DNA of 7,341 bases from DASTRU01 sp035761045 (GCA_035761045.1 DASTRU010000260.1:1-7341), one strand, 5' to 3'. Shown: positions 1-5,629, numbered from the stretch's first letter. Made by a program: numbers and translations. Notes: generated by a model from the letters alone, not told the origin.

Positions 1-362
1 TTGGCTTTACGTTGATCGAATTACTCGTCGTGCTTGCCATAGTGGCGCTCATGCTGACGCTAGCCACTCCCCGCTACATACGTAGTCTGGATGCGTCTAA
101 GGAAACTGCGTTACGCGAAACATTACGCACAACGCGTGAAACGATTGATAAGTTTTACGCCGACACGGGCCGCTACCCGGAAAGTCTAGAAGAGCTTGTG
201 GAAAAGAAGTATCTACGCGCTCTGCCTTTTGATCCATTAGTTGATTCATCCACCGCATGGCAATTGATCGCGCCACAAGACGGCGAAGCTGGCGTCGTGT
301 TTGACGTGAAGAGCACGGCGCGCGGTGCTAATCGGGACGGAAAACCTTATGCCGAGATGTAA
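1..362 (+). CDS. GspG-like major pseudopilin (5' end cut by window)
   Basis: This is the 3' part of a gene that begins before the window; codons run in frame from base 3. The first visible residues are GFTLIELLVV, the class III (prepilin peptidase) signal: cleavage after Gly, methylatable Phe at +1 and the conserved Glu at +5. About 20 hydrophobic residues follow, forming the N-terminal pilin helix, then a polar segment. The C-terminal part reads YADTGRYPESLEELVEKKYL, with FDP about seven residues later, and ends in DGKPYAEM. This matches the GspG family fold and its C-terminal loop. Mature length is about 118 residues, slightly short for GspG but typical of the betaproteobacterial GspG-like branch. 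The protein would sit in the inner membrane and polymerise into a periplasmic pseudopilus. Its stop overlaps the start of the next pseudopilin gene, which indicates an operon. The exact system (canonical T2SS or a T4P-like variant) cannot be decided from this fragment. Confidence 0.9.
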   Translation, partial: GFTLIELLVVLAIVALMLTLATPRYIRSLDASKETALRETLRTTRETIDKFYADTGRYPESLEELVEKKYLRALPFDPLVDSSTAWQLIAPQDGEAGVVFDVKSTARGANRDGKPYAEM

Positions 363-813
363 TCGCTTAGCAGGTTGTATCTCGAATGGTTTCGCCTACG
401 TTGCATTATTGGTCTCGCTCGCATTGATCGCACTCGCAACCGCTGCTACTTTGCAATTAGGCGCCGCCATGCAAAGGCGCGCCGCTGAAAACGAATTACT
501 GGCCGTAGGCCTTGAACTGCAACGCGCTTTACTAAGTTATACCGCACTCGGCGGACCGCCTGAAACTTTAGAAGCGTTGCTGCGCGACGCGCGCACACCG
601 AGTTTAAAGCGACACTTACGACGCATACCAATCGATCCGTTAACAGGGCATGCCACTTGGGGACTTGTACGCGACACAAGCGGTCGTATTGTTGCCGTGC
701 ATAGTTTGGCTTTAGGGCATCCGATTAAAAACACGGGATTCCCTTTGGGGTTAAGTCATTTTGATAATGCCCGGTCTTATGAGCAGTGGACGTTTGGGTT
801 GGTGCGCAATTAA
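349..813 (+). CDS. Second pseudopilin-like protein of a T2SS/T4P-like locus
   Basis: A 154-residue protein from ATG 349; an in-frame GTG at 325 would add eight residues. The ATG overlaps the upstream pseudopilin gene by 14 bases and has a weak purine stretch (acggaaaa) before it, so the two are probably translated together. Residues 14-15 (G|F) look like a prepilin peptidase site, followed by a hydrophobic helix at about 15-35 (FAYVALLVSLALIALAT). The conserved Glu at mature position +5 is Ala here (A19). The body fits a betaproteobacterial minor-pseudopilin family, recognised from memory: RRAAENELLAVGLELQRALLSY at about 43-64, RHLRRIPIDPLTG at 88-100, WGLV, GRIVAVHS at 112-119, HPIKNTGFP, and a final SYEQWTFGLV. 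By analogy with GspK-type pilins lacking Glu5, it may act at the pseudopilus tip; that is inference. Codon use favours TTA and TTG more than the genes to the right. Confidence 0.82.
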   Translation: MPRCNRLAGCISNGFAYVALLVSLALIALATAATLQLGAAMQRRAAENELLAVGLELQRALLSYTALGGPPETLEALLRDARTPSLKRHLRRIPIDPLTGHATWGLVRDTSGRIVAVHSLALGHPIKNTGFPLGLSHFDNARSYEQWTFGLVRN

Positions 814-828
814 TTTTTTTATGTTGTT

Positions 829-957
829 GATGCTGATCGTTATTCAAGCGAGAGTCGGATCGCGGCGATTCTCAAAGAAGACGAAACCGGTTACACCGCC
901 TCAAAAGATACCGTCACAAATACCGTCAAATGCGCAAGTTTAAACAAGACAGCGTGA
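829..957 (+). pseudogene. Possible decayed IS3-family OrfA (transposase) fragment
   Basis: Frame 829-957 (the frame of the preceding gene, beyond its stop) translates as DADRYSSESRIAAILKEDETG, here split as DADRYSSESR then IAAILKEDETG, and continues about 21 residues to TGA. The stretch RYSSESRIAAILKEDETG resembles the start of IS3-group OrfA helix-turn-helix proteins, whose N-termini read roughly R[FY]SexqIiaiLkEaEaG. The expected continuation (a C-R-x-H-G-I-S-type recognition helix) is absent, and there is no start codon in frame. It is therefore at most a 17-18 residue relic. The match comes from memory of the family and is short; chance similarity is possible. Confidence 0.3.
946..957 (+). 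repeat. 12-bp direct repeat, copy 1 (AAGACAGCGTGA)
   Basis: The 12 bases AAGACAGCGTGA occur here and again at 1020-1031, 62 bases apart, both in the plus orientation. TTTA lies close upstream in both copies. An exact 12-mer twice in a 230-bp spacer is unlikely by chance and suggests a local duplication or the remains of a mobile element. It does not fit a simple short target-site duplication. Confidence 0.6.
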
Positions 958-989
958 TGTTCCCCGAGACACCTAAACTGTTGTGACGC

Positions 990-1022
990 CTTAAATTTTT
1001 GTGACTATTGAAGTCATTTAAG
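990..1022 (-). terminator. Imperfect dyad downstream of guaA, weak terminator candidate
   Basis: Outer arms CTTAAA (990-995) and TTTAAG (1017-1022) enclose inner arms TGACT (1002-1006) and AGTCA (1012-1016) with a 5-base loop; a 6-base bulge (996-1001) sits on one side. In the guaA transcript this would fold as an 11-bp AT-rich stem with a bulge. It is not followed by a clear U-run, so termination is uncertain. It is the only sizeable dyad I found between the convergent genes. Confidence 0.25.
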
Positions 1023-1031
1023 ACAGCGTGA
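1020..1031 (+). repeat. 12-bp direct repeat, copy 2 (AAGACAGCGTGA)
   Basis: This is the second exact copy of the 12-mer at 946-957. It ends 11 bases before the guaA stop codon on the opposite strand, so the repeat lies in the guaA 3' untranslated region. Confidence 0.6.
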
Positions 1032-1042
1032 GACGAAGTCAA

Positions 1043-2647
1043 TCACTCCCACTCAATCGTCGCCGGCGGCTTTCCCGAGATGTCATACACCACGCGATTG
1101 ATCCCCCGCACCTCGTTAATAATGCGGTTACTCACCCGCCCTAACAGCTCATGCGGCAAATGCGCCCAGTGCGCGGTCATGAAGTCAGTGGTTTGCACGG
1201 CGCGCAACGCCACCACGTACTCATAAGTCCGCCCGTCGCCCATCACGCCCACGCTTTTAACGGGTAAGAAGACCGCGAACGCTTGGCTTGTACGGTCGTA
1301 CCAGCTCACGCCGTCTTCGCTCGTGTTGCGTAGTTCTTCGATAAAGATGGCGTCCGCGCGTCTTAGTAAATCCGCGAACTCGCGCTTAACCTCGCCCAAA
1401 ATTCGCACGCCTAAACCTGGCCCTGGGAACGGATGACGAAACACCATCTCGCGCGGCAAACCTAATGCGACGCCTAGCTTGCGTACTTCGTCTTTGAACA
1501 ATTCGCGCAATGGTTCGAGCAGTTTTAAGTGCAGCGATTCGGGTAAGCCGCCCACGTTATGGTGGCTCTTAATCGTCGTCGCTTTCTTAGTTTTTGCGCC
1601 GGCCGATTCAATAACGTCCGGATAAATCGTGCCTTGCGCAAGCCACTTCGCGTTTTTGAGCTTGGCCGCTTCTTCCTGAAATACCGCGACGAATTCCTTA
1701 CCAATAATCTTGCGTTTGGCTTCCGGGTCCGTCACGCCGGCAAGACGGCTCATAAACAATTCGGATGCATCGACATGCACGAGCTTTAAGCCCATGTGCG
1801 TTTTGAAGGTGTCGACGACTTGTTCGGCCTCGCCTTGGCGCAACAAACCCGTGTCGACGAACACGCACGTGAGTTGGTCGCCAATCGCGCGGTGGATCAA
1901 CGCGGCGGCAACGCTTGAGTCCACGCCACCCGACAACCCTAAGATGACTTGCTCGTCACCGACTTGCGCGCGAATTTTCTCAACGGCTTCGCCGGCGTAA
2001 TCGCCCATGACCCAGTCGGCCCGGCAGCCGCACACCTCGCGCACGAAGCGCGTGAGCAAGGCTTGCCCTTGCGCGGTGTGCGTGACTTCCGGATGAAACT
2101 GCACGCCATAAAACCCACGCGCTTCGTCGGCCATGCCCGCAATCGGGCATGACTCGGTGGAGGCCATCAACTTAAAGCCTGGAGGCAGTTCGGTAACTTT
2201 ATCGCCATGACTCATCCACACCTTGAGCATGCCGTGGCCTTCGGGCGTGACGAAGTCTTGAATGCCATTAAGCAGTTTGGTGTGACCGCGCGCGCGCACT
2301 TCAGCGTATCCAAACTCGCGCTTGGTTTGTCCGTTGATCGCGGCACCCTCGACACGGCCGCCGAGCTGCTGCGCCATCGTTTGCATGCCATAGCAAATGC
2401 CAAGCACTGGCACGCCAAGGTTGAACACGATCTCGGGTGCTTTGTCGGTTGATTCTTCATACGCCGACATATGGCTGCCCGACAGCACGATGCCCTTGAG
2501 TCCGCCATCCGCCGCGAAATCGCGAATGAACGATTCGCCCACGTCGCATGGATGAATCTCGCAATACACGCTCGCTTCGCGAATACGTCGTGCGATGAGT
2601 TGTGTGACCTGCGAACCGAAATCGAGGATAAGGATCTTGTCGTGCAT
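1043..2647 (-). CDS. guaA: GMP synthase (glutamine-hydrolysing)
   Basis: Converts XMP to GMP using ATP and glutamine, the last step of de novo GMP synthesis in the cytoplasm. The 534-residue length fits the family (about 525). The N-terminal class I glutamine amidotransferase domain (about 1-205) has the nucleophile elbow GICYGMQ with catalytic Cys85, and GVQFHPEV supplying His185 and Glu187. The ATP-pyrophosphatase domain follows, with P-loop SGGVDS at 239-244. The C-terminal dimerisation and XMP-binding domain includes HPFPGPGL at 405-412 and ends KPPATIEWE. Near the oxyanion loop, LSGSH replaces the enterobacterial LSGGP, a variant I associate with betaproteobacteria. The start ATG is supported by the usual N-terminus DKILILDFGSQ. 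No Shine-Dalgarno sequence is visible before it; the upstream bases are pyrimidine-rich (accatcctc). It is the distal gene of a guaB-guaA operon, 64 bases after guaB, with a strong hairpin in the gap. No key residue is missing. Confidence 0.98.
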   Translation of the reverse strand: MHDKILILDFGSQVTQLIARRIREASVYCEIHPCDVGESFIRDFAADGGLKGIVLSGSHMSAYEESTDKAPEIVFNLGVPVLGICYGMQTMAQQLGGRVEGAAINGQTKREFGYAEVRARGHTKLLNGIQDFVTPEGHGMLKVWMSHGDKVTELPPGFKLMASTESCPIAGMADEARGFYGVQFHPEVTHTAQGQALLTRFVREVCGCRADWVMGDYAGEAVEKIRAQVGDEQVILGLSGGVDSSVAAALIHRAIGDQLTCVFVDTGLLRQGEAEQVVDTFKTHMGLKLVHVDASELFMSRLAGVTDPEAKRKIIGKEFVAVFQEEAAKLKNAKWLAQGTIYPDVIESAGAKTKKATTIKSHHNVGGLPESLHLKLLEPLRELFKDEVRKLGVALGLPREMVFRHPFPGPGLGVRILGEVKREFADLLRRADAIFIEELRNTSEDGVSWYDRTSQAFAVFLPVKSVGVMGDGRTYEYVVALRAVQTTDFMTAHWAHLPHELLGRVSNRIINEVRGINRVVYDISGKPPATIEWE

Positions 2648-2671
2648 GAGGATGGTGGCGTGCTACGAATA

Positions 2672-2693
2672 CCGCCGCGTGCCCACGCGGCGG
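2672..2693 (-). promoter_or_regulatory. Strong GC hairpin between guaB and guaA
   Basis: A perfect 9-bp inverted repeat, CCGCCGCGT (2672-2680) and ACGCGGCGG (2685-2693), has a 4-base loop. The loop ends can also pair, giving 10 bp. It lies in the 64-base guaB-guaA gap, 18 bases after the guaB stop and 24 bases before the guaA start. No U-run follows on the operon strand (the next bases are TATTCGTAGC), so it is not a standard intrinsic terminator. It could slow polymerase, stabilise the guaB 3' end, or set the guaB:guaA expression ratio. The function is inferred; the structure is plain in the sequence. Confidence 0.7.
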
Positions 2694-2711
2694 CTTGAAT
2701 GACTAACTGAA

Positions 2712-4175
2712 TTACTCGACGCGGTAATTCGGCGCTTCTTTGGTGATCGTCACGTCATGCACATGCGATTCGCGCATGCCCGCCGATGTGATTTCAACGA
2801 ACTCCGCCTTGGTGCGCATTTCGTCGATGGACTTGCATCCGCAATACCCCATGGAGCTGCGCACGCCGCCCACGAGTTGGTAAATGATCGCGAGGACGCT
2901 GCCCTTGTACGGAACGCGGCCTTCGATGCCCTCGGGCACCAACTTCTCGGCGGCCGCGGCGGCGTCTTGAAAATAACGGTCGGCCGCGCCTTGCGACATC
3001 GCGCCCAGCGAGCCCATGCCGCGGTATTCCTTGTAGCTGCGGCCTTGATAAAGAATGACTTCGCCGGGCGCTTCTTCCGTTCCAGCGAACATCGAGCCCA
3101 TCATCACGCAATACGCGCCGGCGGCGAGCGCCTTGGAAATATCGCCCGAGTAACGAATGCCGCCATCGGCGATCAACGGCACGCCCGTACCGGCCAACGC
3201 ATTAGCCACCATTTCGATCGCGCTAATTTGCGGCACGCCCACGCCCGCCACGATCCGCGTCGTGCAGATGGAACCGGGACCAATACCCACCTTGACCGCG
3301 TCCGCGCCGTGATCGACCAACGCTTTGGCGGCCGCGCCCGTGGCGATGTTGCCGCCAATGACTTGCACTTTTGGAAACTGCTTTTTGACCCACTGCACGC
3401 GGTCGAGCACGCCCTTGCTATGGCCATGCGCGGTATCCACCACCAGCACGTCCACGCCCGCTTCCACCAAGGCTTCTGCACGTTCTTCGGTGCCCGCGCC
3501 TACGCCAATAGCCGCGCCCACGCGCAAGCGGCCGATCTCATCCTTGCTACTCAAAGGATGCTCGGTCGCCTTGAGCACGTCTTTAACGGTGATGAGACCG
3601 CGTAGCTCAAATCGGTCATTAACCACCAGCACGCGCTCGAGGCGATGCTTGCTCATCAACCGCTTGGCTTCGTCGAGCGATACGCCCTCTTTCACCGTGA
3701 CCAACCGGTCGCGCGGCGTCATTTTGGAGGCGACGGTGGCGTCGAGCTCTTCCTCGAATCGCAGGTCGCGGTTGGTGATGATGCCGACAACGCGATTGCC
3801 GTCTTCAACCACTGGAAACCCGCTAATGCCATGCGCGTGCTGAAGCGCGATGACTTCGCGCAAGGTGAGCTTGGGCGAGATCGTGATCGGGTCGCGCAGC
3901 ACGCCCGCCTCGAACCGCTTGACCTTGCGGACTTCACGCGCCTGTTCGGCGACGGTTAGGTTTTTATGAATGATCCCGATACCGCCTTCCTGGGCGATTG
4001 CGATCGCCAGCCGGGCTTCCGTGACGGTATCCATCGCCGCCGAGACCAGCGGAATGTTGAGTTCAATATTGCGGGTGAGCTTGGTTCTAAGCGAGGCGTC
4101 TTTAGGGAGAACGTCCGAGTAGGCAGGAACGAGTAAGACGTCGTCGAAGGTAAGCGCTTTTTGTAGAAGACGCAT
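2712..4175 (-). CDS. guaB: IMP dehydrogenase
   Basis: Oxidises IMP to XMP with NAD+, the first committed step of guanine nucleotide synthesis. The 487-residue length matches the bacterial family (488 in E. coli). It opens with ALTFDDVLLVPAYSDVLP and PLVSAAMDTVTE. A CBS-domain pair (Bateman module, about 93-205) is inserted in the TIM barrel and would sense adenine or guanine nucleotides. The catalytic loop GPGSICTTR places the nucleophile at Cys304. The mobile flap carries Arg400-Tyr401, and phosphate-binding DGGI (337-340) and YRGMGSLGAM (384-393) are present. The C-terminus includes GYCGCKSIDEMR and SGMRESHVH-like sequence (SAGMRESHVHDV). A weak ribosome site AAAGG lies six bases before the ATG. 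It is the first gene of the guaB-guaA operon and is divergent from the DUF4124 gene. All catalytic features are intact. Confidence 0.98.
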   Translation of the reverse strand: MRLLQKALTFDDVLLVPAYSDVLPKDASLRTKLTRNIELNIPLVSAAMDTVTEARLAIAIAQEGGIGIIHKNLTVAEQAREVRKVKRFEAGVLRDPITISPKLTLREVIALQHAHGISGFPVVEDGNRVVGIITNRDLRFEEELDATVASKMTPRDRLVTVKEGVSLDEAKRLMSKHRLERVLVVNDRFELRGLITVKDVLKATEHPLSSKDEIGRLRVGAAIGVGAGTEERAEALVEAGVDVLVVDTAHGHSKGVLDRVQWVKKQFPKVQVIGGNIATGAAAKALVDHGADAVKVGIGPGSICTTRIVAGVGVPQISAIEMVANALAGTGVPLIADGGIRYSGDISKALAAGAYCVMMGSMFAGTEEAPGEVILYQGRSYKEYRGMGSLGAMSQGAADRYFQDAAAAAEKLVPEGIEGRVPYKGSVLAIIYQLVGGVRSSMGYCGCKSIDEMRTKAEFVEITSAGMRESHVHDVTITKEAPNYRVE

Positions 4176-4200
4176 GCGTTGCCTTTACGCGCAAAGCGAT

Positions 4201-4209
4201 ATTTTATCA
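4201..4209 (-). promoter_or_regulatory. guaB promoter: extended -10 element
   Basis: Reading toward guaB, the sequence is TGATAAAAT: a TAAAAT -10 hexamer (4206 down to 4201) preceded by the extended-10 TG dinucleotide. The -35 region at 16-18 base spacing (around 4223-4230) is poor, which fits an extended -10 promoter. The expected transcript start, near 4193-4195, would leave a leader of about 20 bases carrying the AAAGG ribosome site (4182-4186). Transcription has not been measured. Confidence 0.5.
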
Positions 4210-4211
4210 GA

Positions 4212-4243
4212 GCGGTCCGCGTGCCTTACCCGGGTCAGACCGC
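4212..4243. repeat. Dyad over the guaB -35 region (possible operator)
   Basis: GCGGTC (4212-4217) and GACCGC (4238-4243) form a perfect 6-bp inverted repeat separated by 20 bases. Inside lies the 8-base palindrome ACCCGGGT (4228-4235). The dyad covers the expected -35 region of the guaB promoter, so it could be a regulator binding site. It does not clearly resemble the enterobacterial PurR box. Short GC-rich dyads also arise by chance, hence the low confidence in function. Confidence 0.3.
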
Positions 4244-4299
4244 GCTTTACTCATCAATGCCATGCCGAAAACCGCACAAGAATCAAACCTTGCTTCGCG

Positions 4300-4305
4300 C
4301 ATAAT
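4300..4305 (+). promoter_or_regulatory. Candidate -10 box for the DUF4124 gene
   Basis: CATAAT matches the -10 consensus at five of six positions and lies 25 bases before the start codon. No good -35 hexamer is present at 16-18 base spacing. The start codon is preceded by a strong ribosome site, GGGAG (4320-4324), five bases from ATG 4330, which decides that start over the in-frame ATG at 4174. Confidence 0.3.
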
Positions 4306-4329
4306 CAGCCGATCTTTTTGGGAGACATC

Positions 4330-4818
4330 ATGCGTCGCTATGTTCTTGCCATTACCGTCGCTCTTGCCGTGACCCCTATTGCACAAGCGCAATGGGCGTG
4401 GAAGGACGCGAGCGGCGCGATGGTTTTCTCCGATCAGCCCCCGCCTTCCAACATCAAGCCGTCGCAAATCGTGCGCGAGCCACGCAACGTGCCGCGTCCG
4501 ACCGGCGGTGCGCTAGATCAACCCGCGCCGACACCGGCCGCAGCCCCTGCGGCTCCCGCGCCTCAACAAAAAACGACAGCCGAGCTAGAAGCCGAGTTTA
4601 GAAAGCGGCAAATGGAACGCGCCGAGGCGGAGAAGAAAGCTGGCGAGGAAGCGCAACGTAAGAAGCAAGCCGCGGACGCCTGCGAACGGGCTCGCGCCTA
4701 CACCCGAATGCTCGACGACGGCATTCGCATTCGGCTTGATAACGGCGATATCGCCAACGATGCTCAACGCGCGAGCGAACGCGCCCGCGCGCAAGAGTCG
4801 ATCAAGCAACACTGCTGA
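4330..4818 (+). CDS. Secreted DUF4124 domain protein with C-terminal coiled coil
   Basis: A 162-residue protein of unknown function. Residues 1-20 form a Sec signal peptide (MRRYVLAITVALAVTPIAQA) with an AQA cleavage motif, so the mature protein should be periplasmic or outer-membrane associated. The DUF4124 domain (about 21-60) shows its hallmark W-x-W-K-D-x-x-G-x-x-x-F-S-D-x-P-P. A Pro/Ala linker follows (about 64-79), then a charged helical stretch likely to be a coiled coil (about 82-116). The tail contains Cys118 and a C-terminal Cys162 that could form a disulfide. The tail pattern ACERAR...DDAQR-like...C is shared with homologues I recall beside guaB in Burkholderiales. The frame stays open upstream to ATG 4174, but that start has no ribosome site and would bury the signal peptide. 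The gene is divergent from guaB and convergent with rnfH, 18 bases away. The domain is often described as possibly cell-envelope binding; I cannot assign a role. Confidence 0.93.
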   Translation: MRRYVLAITVALAVTPIAQAQWAWKDASGAMVFSDQPPPSNIKPSQIVREPRNVPRPTGGALDQPAPTPAAAPAAPAPQQKTTAELEAEFRKRQMERAEAEKKAGEEAQRKKQAADACERARAYTRMLDDGIRIRLDNGDIANDAQRASERARAQESIKQHC

Positions 4819-4842
4819 CCGCAGCGTGTAAATCGTTTATTT
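4809..4842 (+). terminator. Intrinsic terminator candidate overlapping the DUF4124 stop codon
   Basis: ACAC-T-GCTG (4809-4817) pairs with CAGC-GTGT (4822-4829) through a 4-base loop, giving an 8-bp stem with one bulged T. The U-rich tail AAATCGTTTATTT follows on the plus strand. The stop TGA (4816-4818) lies inside the stem. On the minus strand the same dyad follows rnfH but lacks a U-run, so it should act mainly on the plus-strand transcript. The interrupted stem and imperfect tail keep confidence moderate. Confidence 0.42.
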
Positions 4843-5139
4843 CCGCACCCAGCGGTCCGGACGCGCGGCCCGCTGTTTTTCGACGCGCCGTTGTCGCGCG
4901 ATCTTTGGGTCGACGCTCAACGCCCGATACACCTCGATGCGATCACCGTCGCGCGCGATATCGTTGGGTTCGCGGCGTTTACCGTACACGCCTACTCCAT
5001 CGGGCAGATTGGACAACTCGGGATACGCATCGAATAGCCCGGAAGCCGTGACGGCGTCACGCAGCGTTGTGTGTTCAGCAACTTGAATTTCGCGTCGCCA
5101 CACGGCGTCGGGCCAGGCCACGCACACTTCCACGGTCAT
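4837..5139 (-). CDS. rnfH: RnfH family protein (RatB), ubiquitin-like fold
   Basis: A 100-residue protein from ATG 5139; a GTG at 5142 would add one residue. It belongs to the RnfH/UPF0125 family, predicted to adopt a beta-grasp (ubiquitin-like) fold. The diagnostic block is VGVYGKRREPNDIARDGDRI at 49-68, followed by EVYRALSVDPKIARQRRVEK at 69-88. The N-terminal strand VEVCVAWPD and the helix TTLRDAVTASGL are as expected. The basic tail (about 81-100) is common in the family. The start overlaps the ratA stop by one base (TGATG), or by four (GTGA) if the GTG is used; either implies translational coupling. The family is named after the Rnf electron-transport cluster, but no rnf genes are seen here. 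In E. coli the homologue is called RatB, yet an antitoxin role is not established. It converges on the DUF4124 gene with 18 bases between stops. Confidence 0.93.
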   Translation of the reverse strand: MTVEVCVAWPDAVWRREIQVAEHTTLRDAVTASGLFDAYPELSNLPDGVGVYGKRREPNDIARDGDRIEVYRALSVDPKIARQRRVEKQRAARPDRWVRK

Positions 5140-5594
5140 CACGATGCGCCACCGTACAAATGCTCCGCACGCCCGACGAAGCTTTCAACGAACGTGGCGG
5201 CGATGTGAGAAAACACCGGGCCCACGAGCGTGGCCAACAAACGCGAGGAGAACTCGTATTCCAGTTCGAATTCCACTTTGCATGCATCGTTGCGCAACGG
5301 TTTAAAGCGCCACTCACCGTCAAGGGCGCGAAACGGTCCGTCCTTGAACCGCATGCGAATGTATTCCCCGCGCTTTTCGAGGTTCTCCGTGGTGAAGTGC
5401 TGGGTGATGCCGCGGTATCGAATGTGCACCGTCGCGCTCGCGCGTGTTTGGCCATCCGGTAGGGTTTGGCGTTCGTGCAATTCCGCCTTGGGGCACCAAG
5501 GTAAAAACTCCGGATAGCGCGCGACATCGGCCACCAGATCGAACATTTGTTCGGCCGAATATGCGATGAGAACCGATTTATTGACTAAGGCCAT
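5139..5594 (-). CDS. ratA: RatA / COQ10-like START-domain protein
   Basis: A 151-residue SRPBCC (START-like, polyketide cyclase/COQ10) protein. Conserved blocks are VNKSVLIAYSAEQMFDLVAD near the N-terminus, YPEFLPWC at 27-34, the strand-rich middle with HFTTENLEK, GPFRALDGEWRF at 86-97, and a long C-terminal helix that closes the ligand cavity (about 126-148). Homologues include mitochondrial COQ10, which binds ubiquinone, and E. coli RatA, reported to block 70S ribosome assembly when overproduced. Which role applies here cannot be read from sequence. I chose ATG 5594 (MALVNKSVLI) because family members usually begin there; ATG 5603 adds MPL. Neither has a Shine-Dalgarno sequence. It heads a two-gene unit with rnfH and is divergent from smpB. 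Confidence 0.93.
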   Translation of the reverse strand: MALVNKSVLIAYSAEQMFDLVADVARYPEFLPWCPKAELHERQTLPDGQTRASATVHIRYRGITQHFTTENLEKRGEYIRMRFKDGPFRALDGEWRFKPLRNDACKVEFELEYEFSSRLLATLVGPVFSHIAATFVESFVGRAEHLYGGAS

Positions 5595-5610
5595 GAGCGG
5601 CATCGTTGCG

Positions 5611-5629
5611 TAGAATGCGGGCGATTCTA
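5611..5629. promoter_or_regulatory. Mirror-image -10-like hexamers between ratA and smpB
   Basis: TAGAAT at 5611-5616 (plus) and ATTCTA at 5624-5629, which reads TAGAAT on the minus strand, form an inverted repeat 7 bases apart. Each matches TATAAT at five of six positions and is positioned to drive smpB (plus) or ratA (minus). TTGACT (5581-5586) and, on the other strand, TTGAAA lie 24 bases upstream of their respective hexamers, too far for a normal sigma-70 spacer. If both -10 hexamers are used, transcription starts would face outward from one compact, overlapping core. Confidence 0.4.

Larger units (their letters stand above)
814..1042. other. AT-rich convergent spacer without a convincing intact gene
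   Basis: This lies between the pseudopilin operon (plus) and guaA (minus). It starts with seven T residues right after the stop at 811-813, but no GC stem precedes them, so it is not a standard terminator. A 40-codon frame from ATG 821 (ending 943) has no ribosome binding site and low-complexity content, so I do not call it a gene. The region contains a possible transposase fragment, a 12-bp direct repeat and an imperfect dyad, each listed separately. Base composition is clearly lower in GC than in the gua genes. Confidence 0.6.

Noticed and set aside
804..820. T-run after the second pseudopilin gene as an intrinsic terminator
   Set aside because: No GC-rich inverted repeat precedes the seven T residues.
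821..943. Small frame starting ATG 821 (MLLMLIVIQARVGSRRFSKK...), 40 residues
   Set aside because: It has no Shine-Dalgarno sequence, starts within a T-run, and its only notable trait is a short hydrophobic start followed by basic and Pro-rich residues. An overlapping frame gives a better, though still weak, transposase match.
2757..3605. Long open frame (282 codons) on the plus strand opposite guaB
   Set aside because: The translation is rich in His, Arg and Ala with no recognisable motif, as expected from the complement of GC-rich coding sequence. guaB on the other strand is fully conserved.
3325..3843. Second antisense open frame (172 codons) opposite guaB
   Set aside because: It has Ser/Thr/Arg-rich low-complexity content, no ribosome site, and lies entirely inside guaB.
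4174..4329. N-terminal extension of the DUF4124 protein from ATG 4174
   Set aside because: It would overlap the guaB start and place the signal peptide internally. ATG 4330 has a good ribosome site and an immediate signal peptide.
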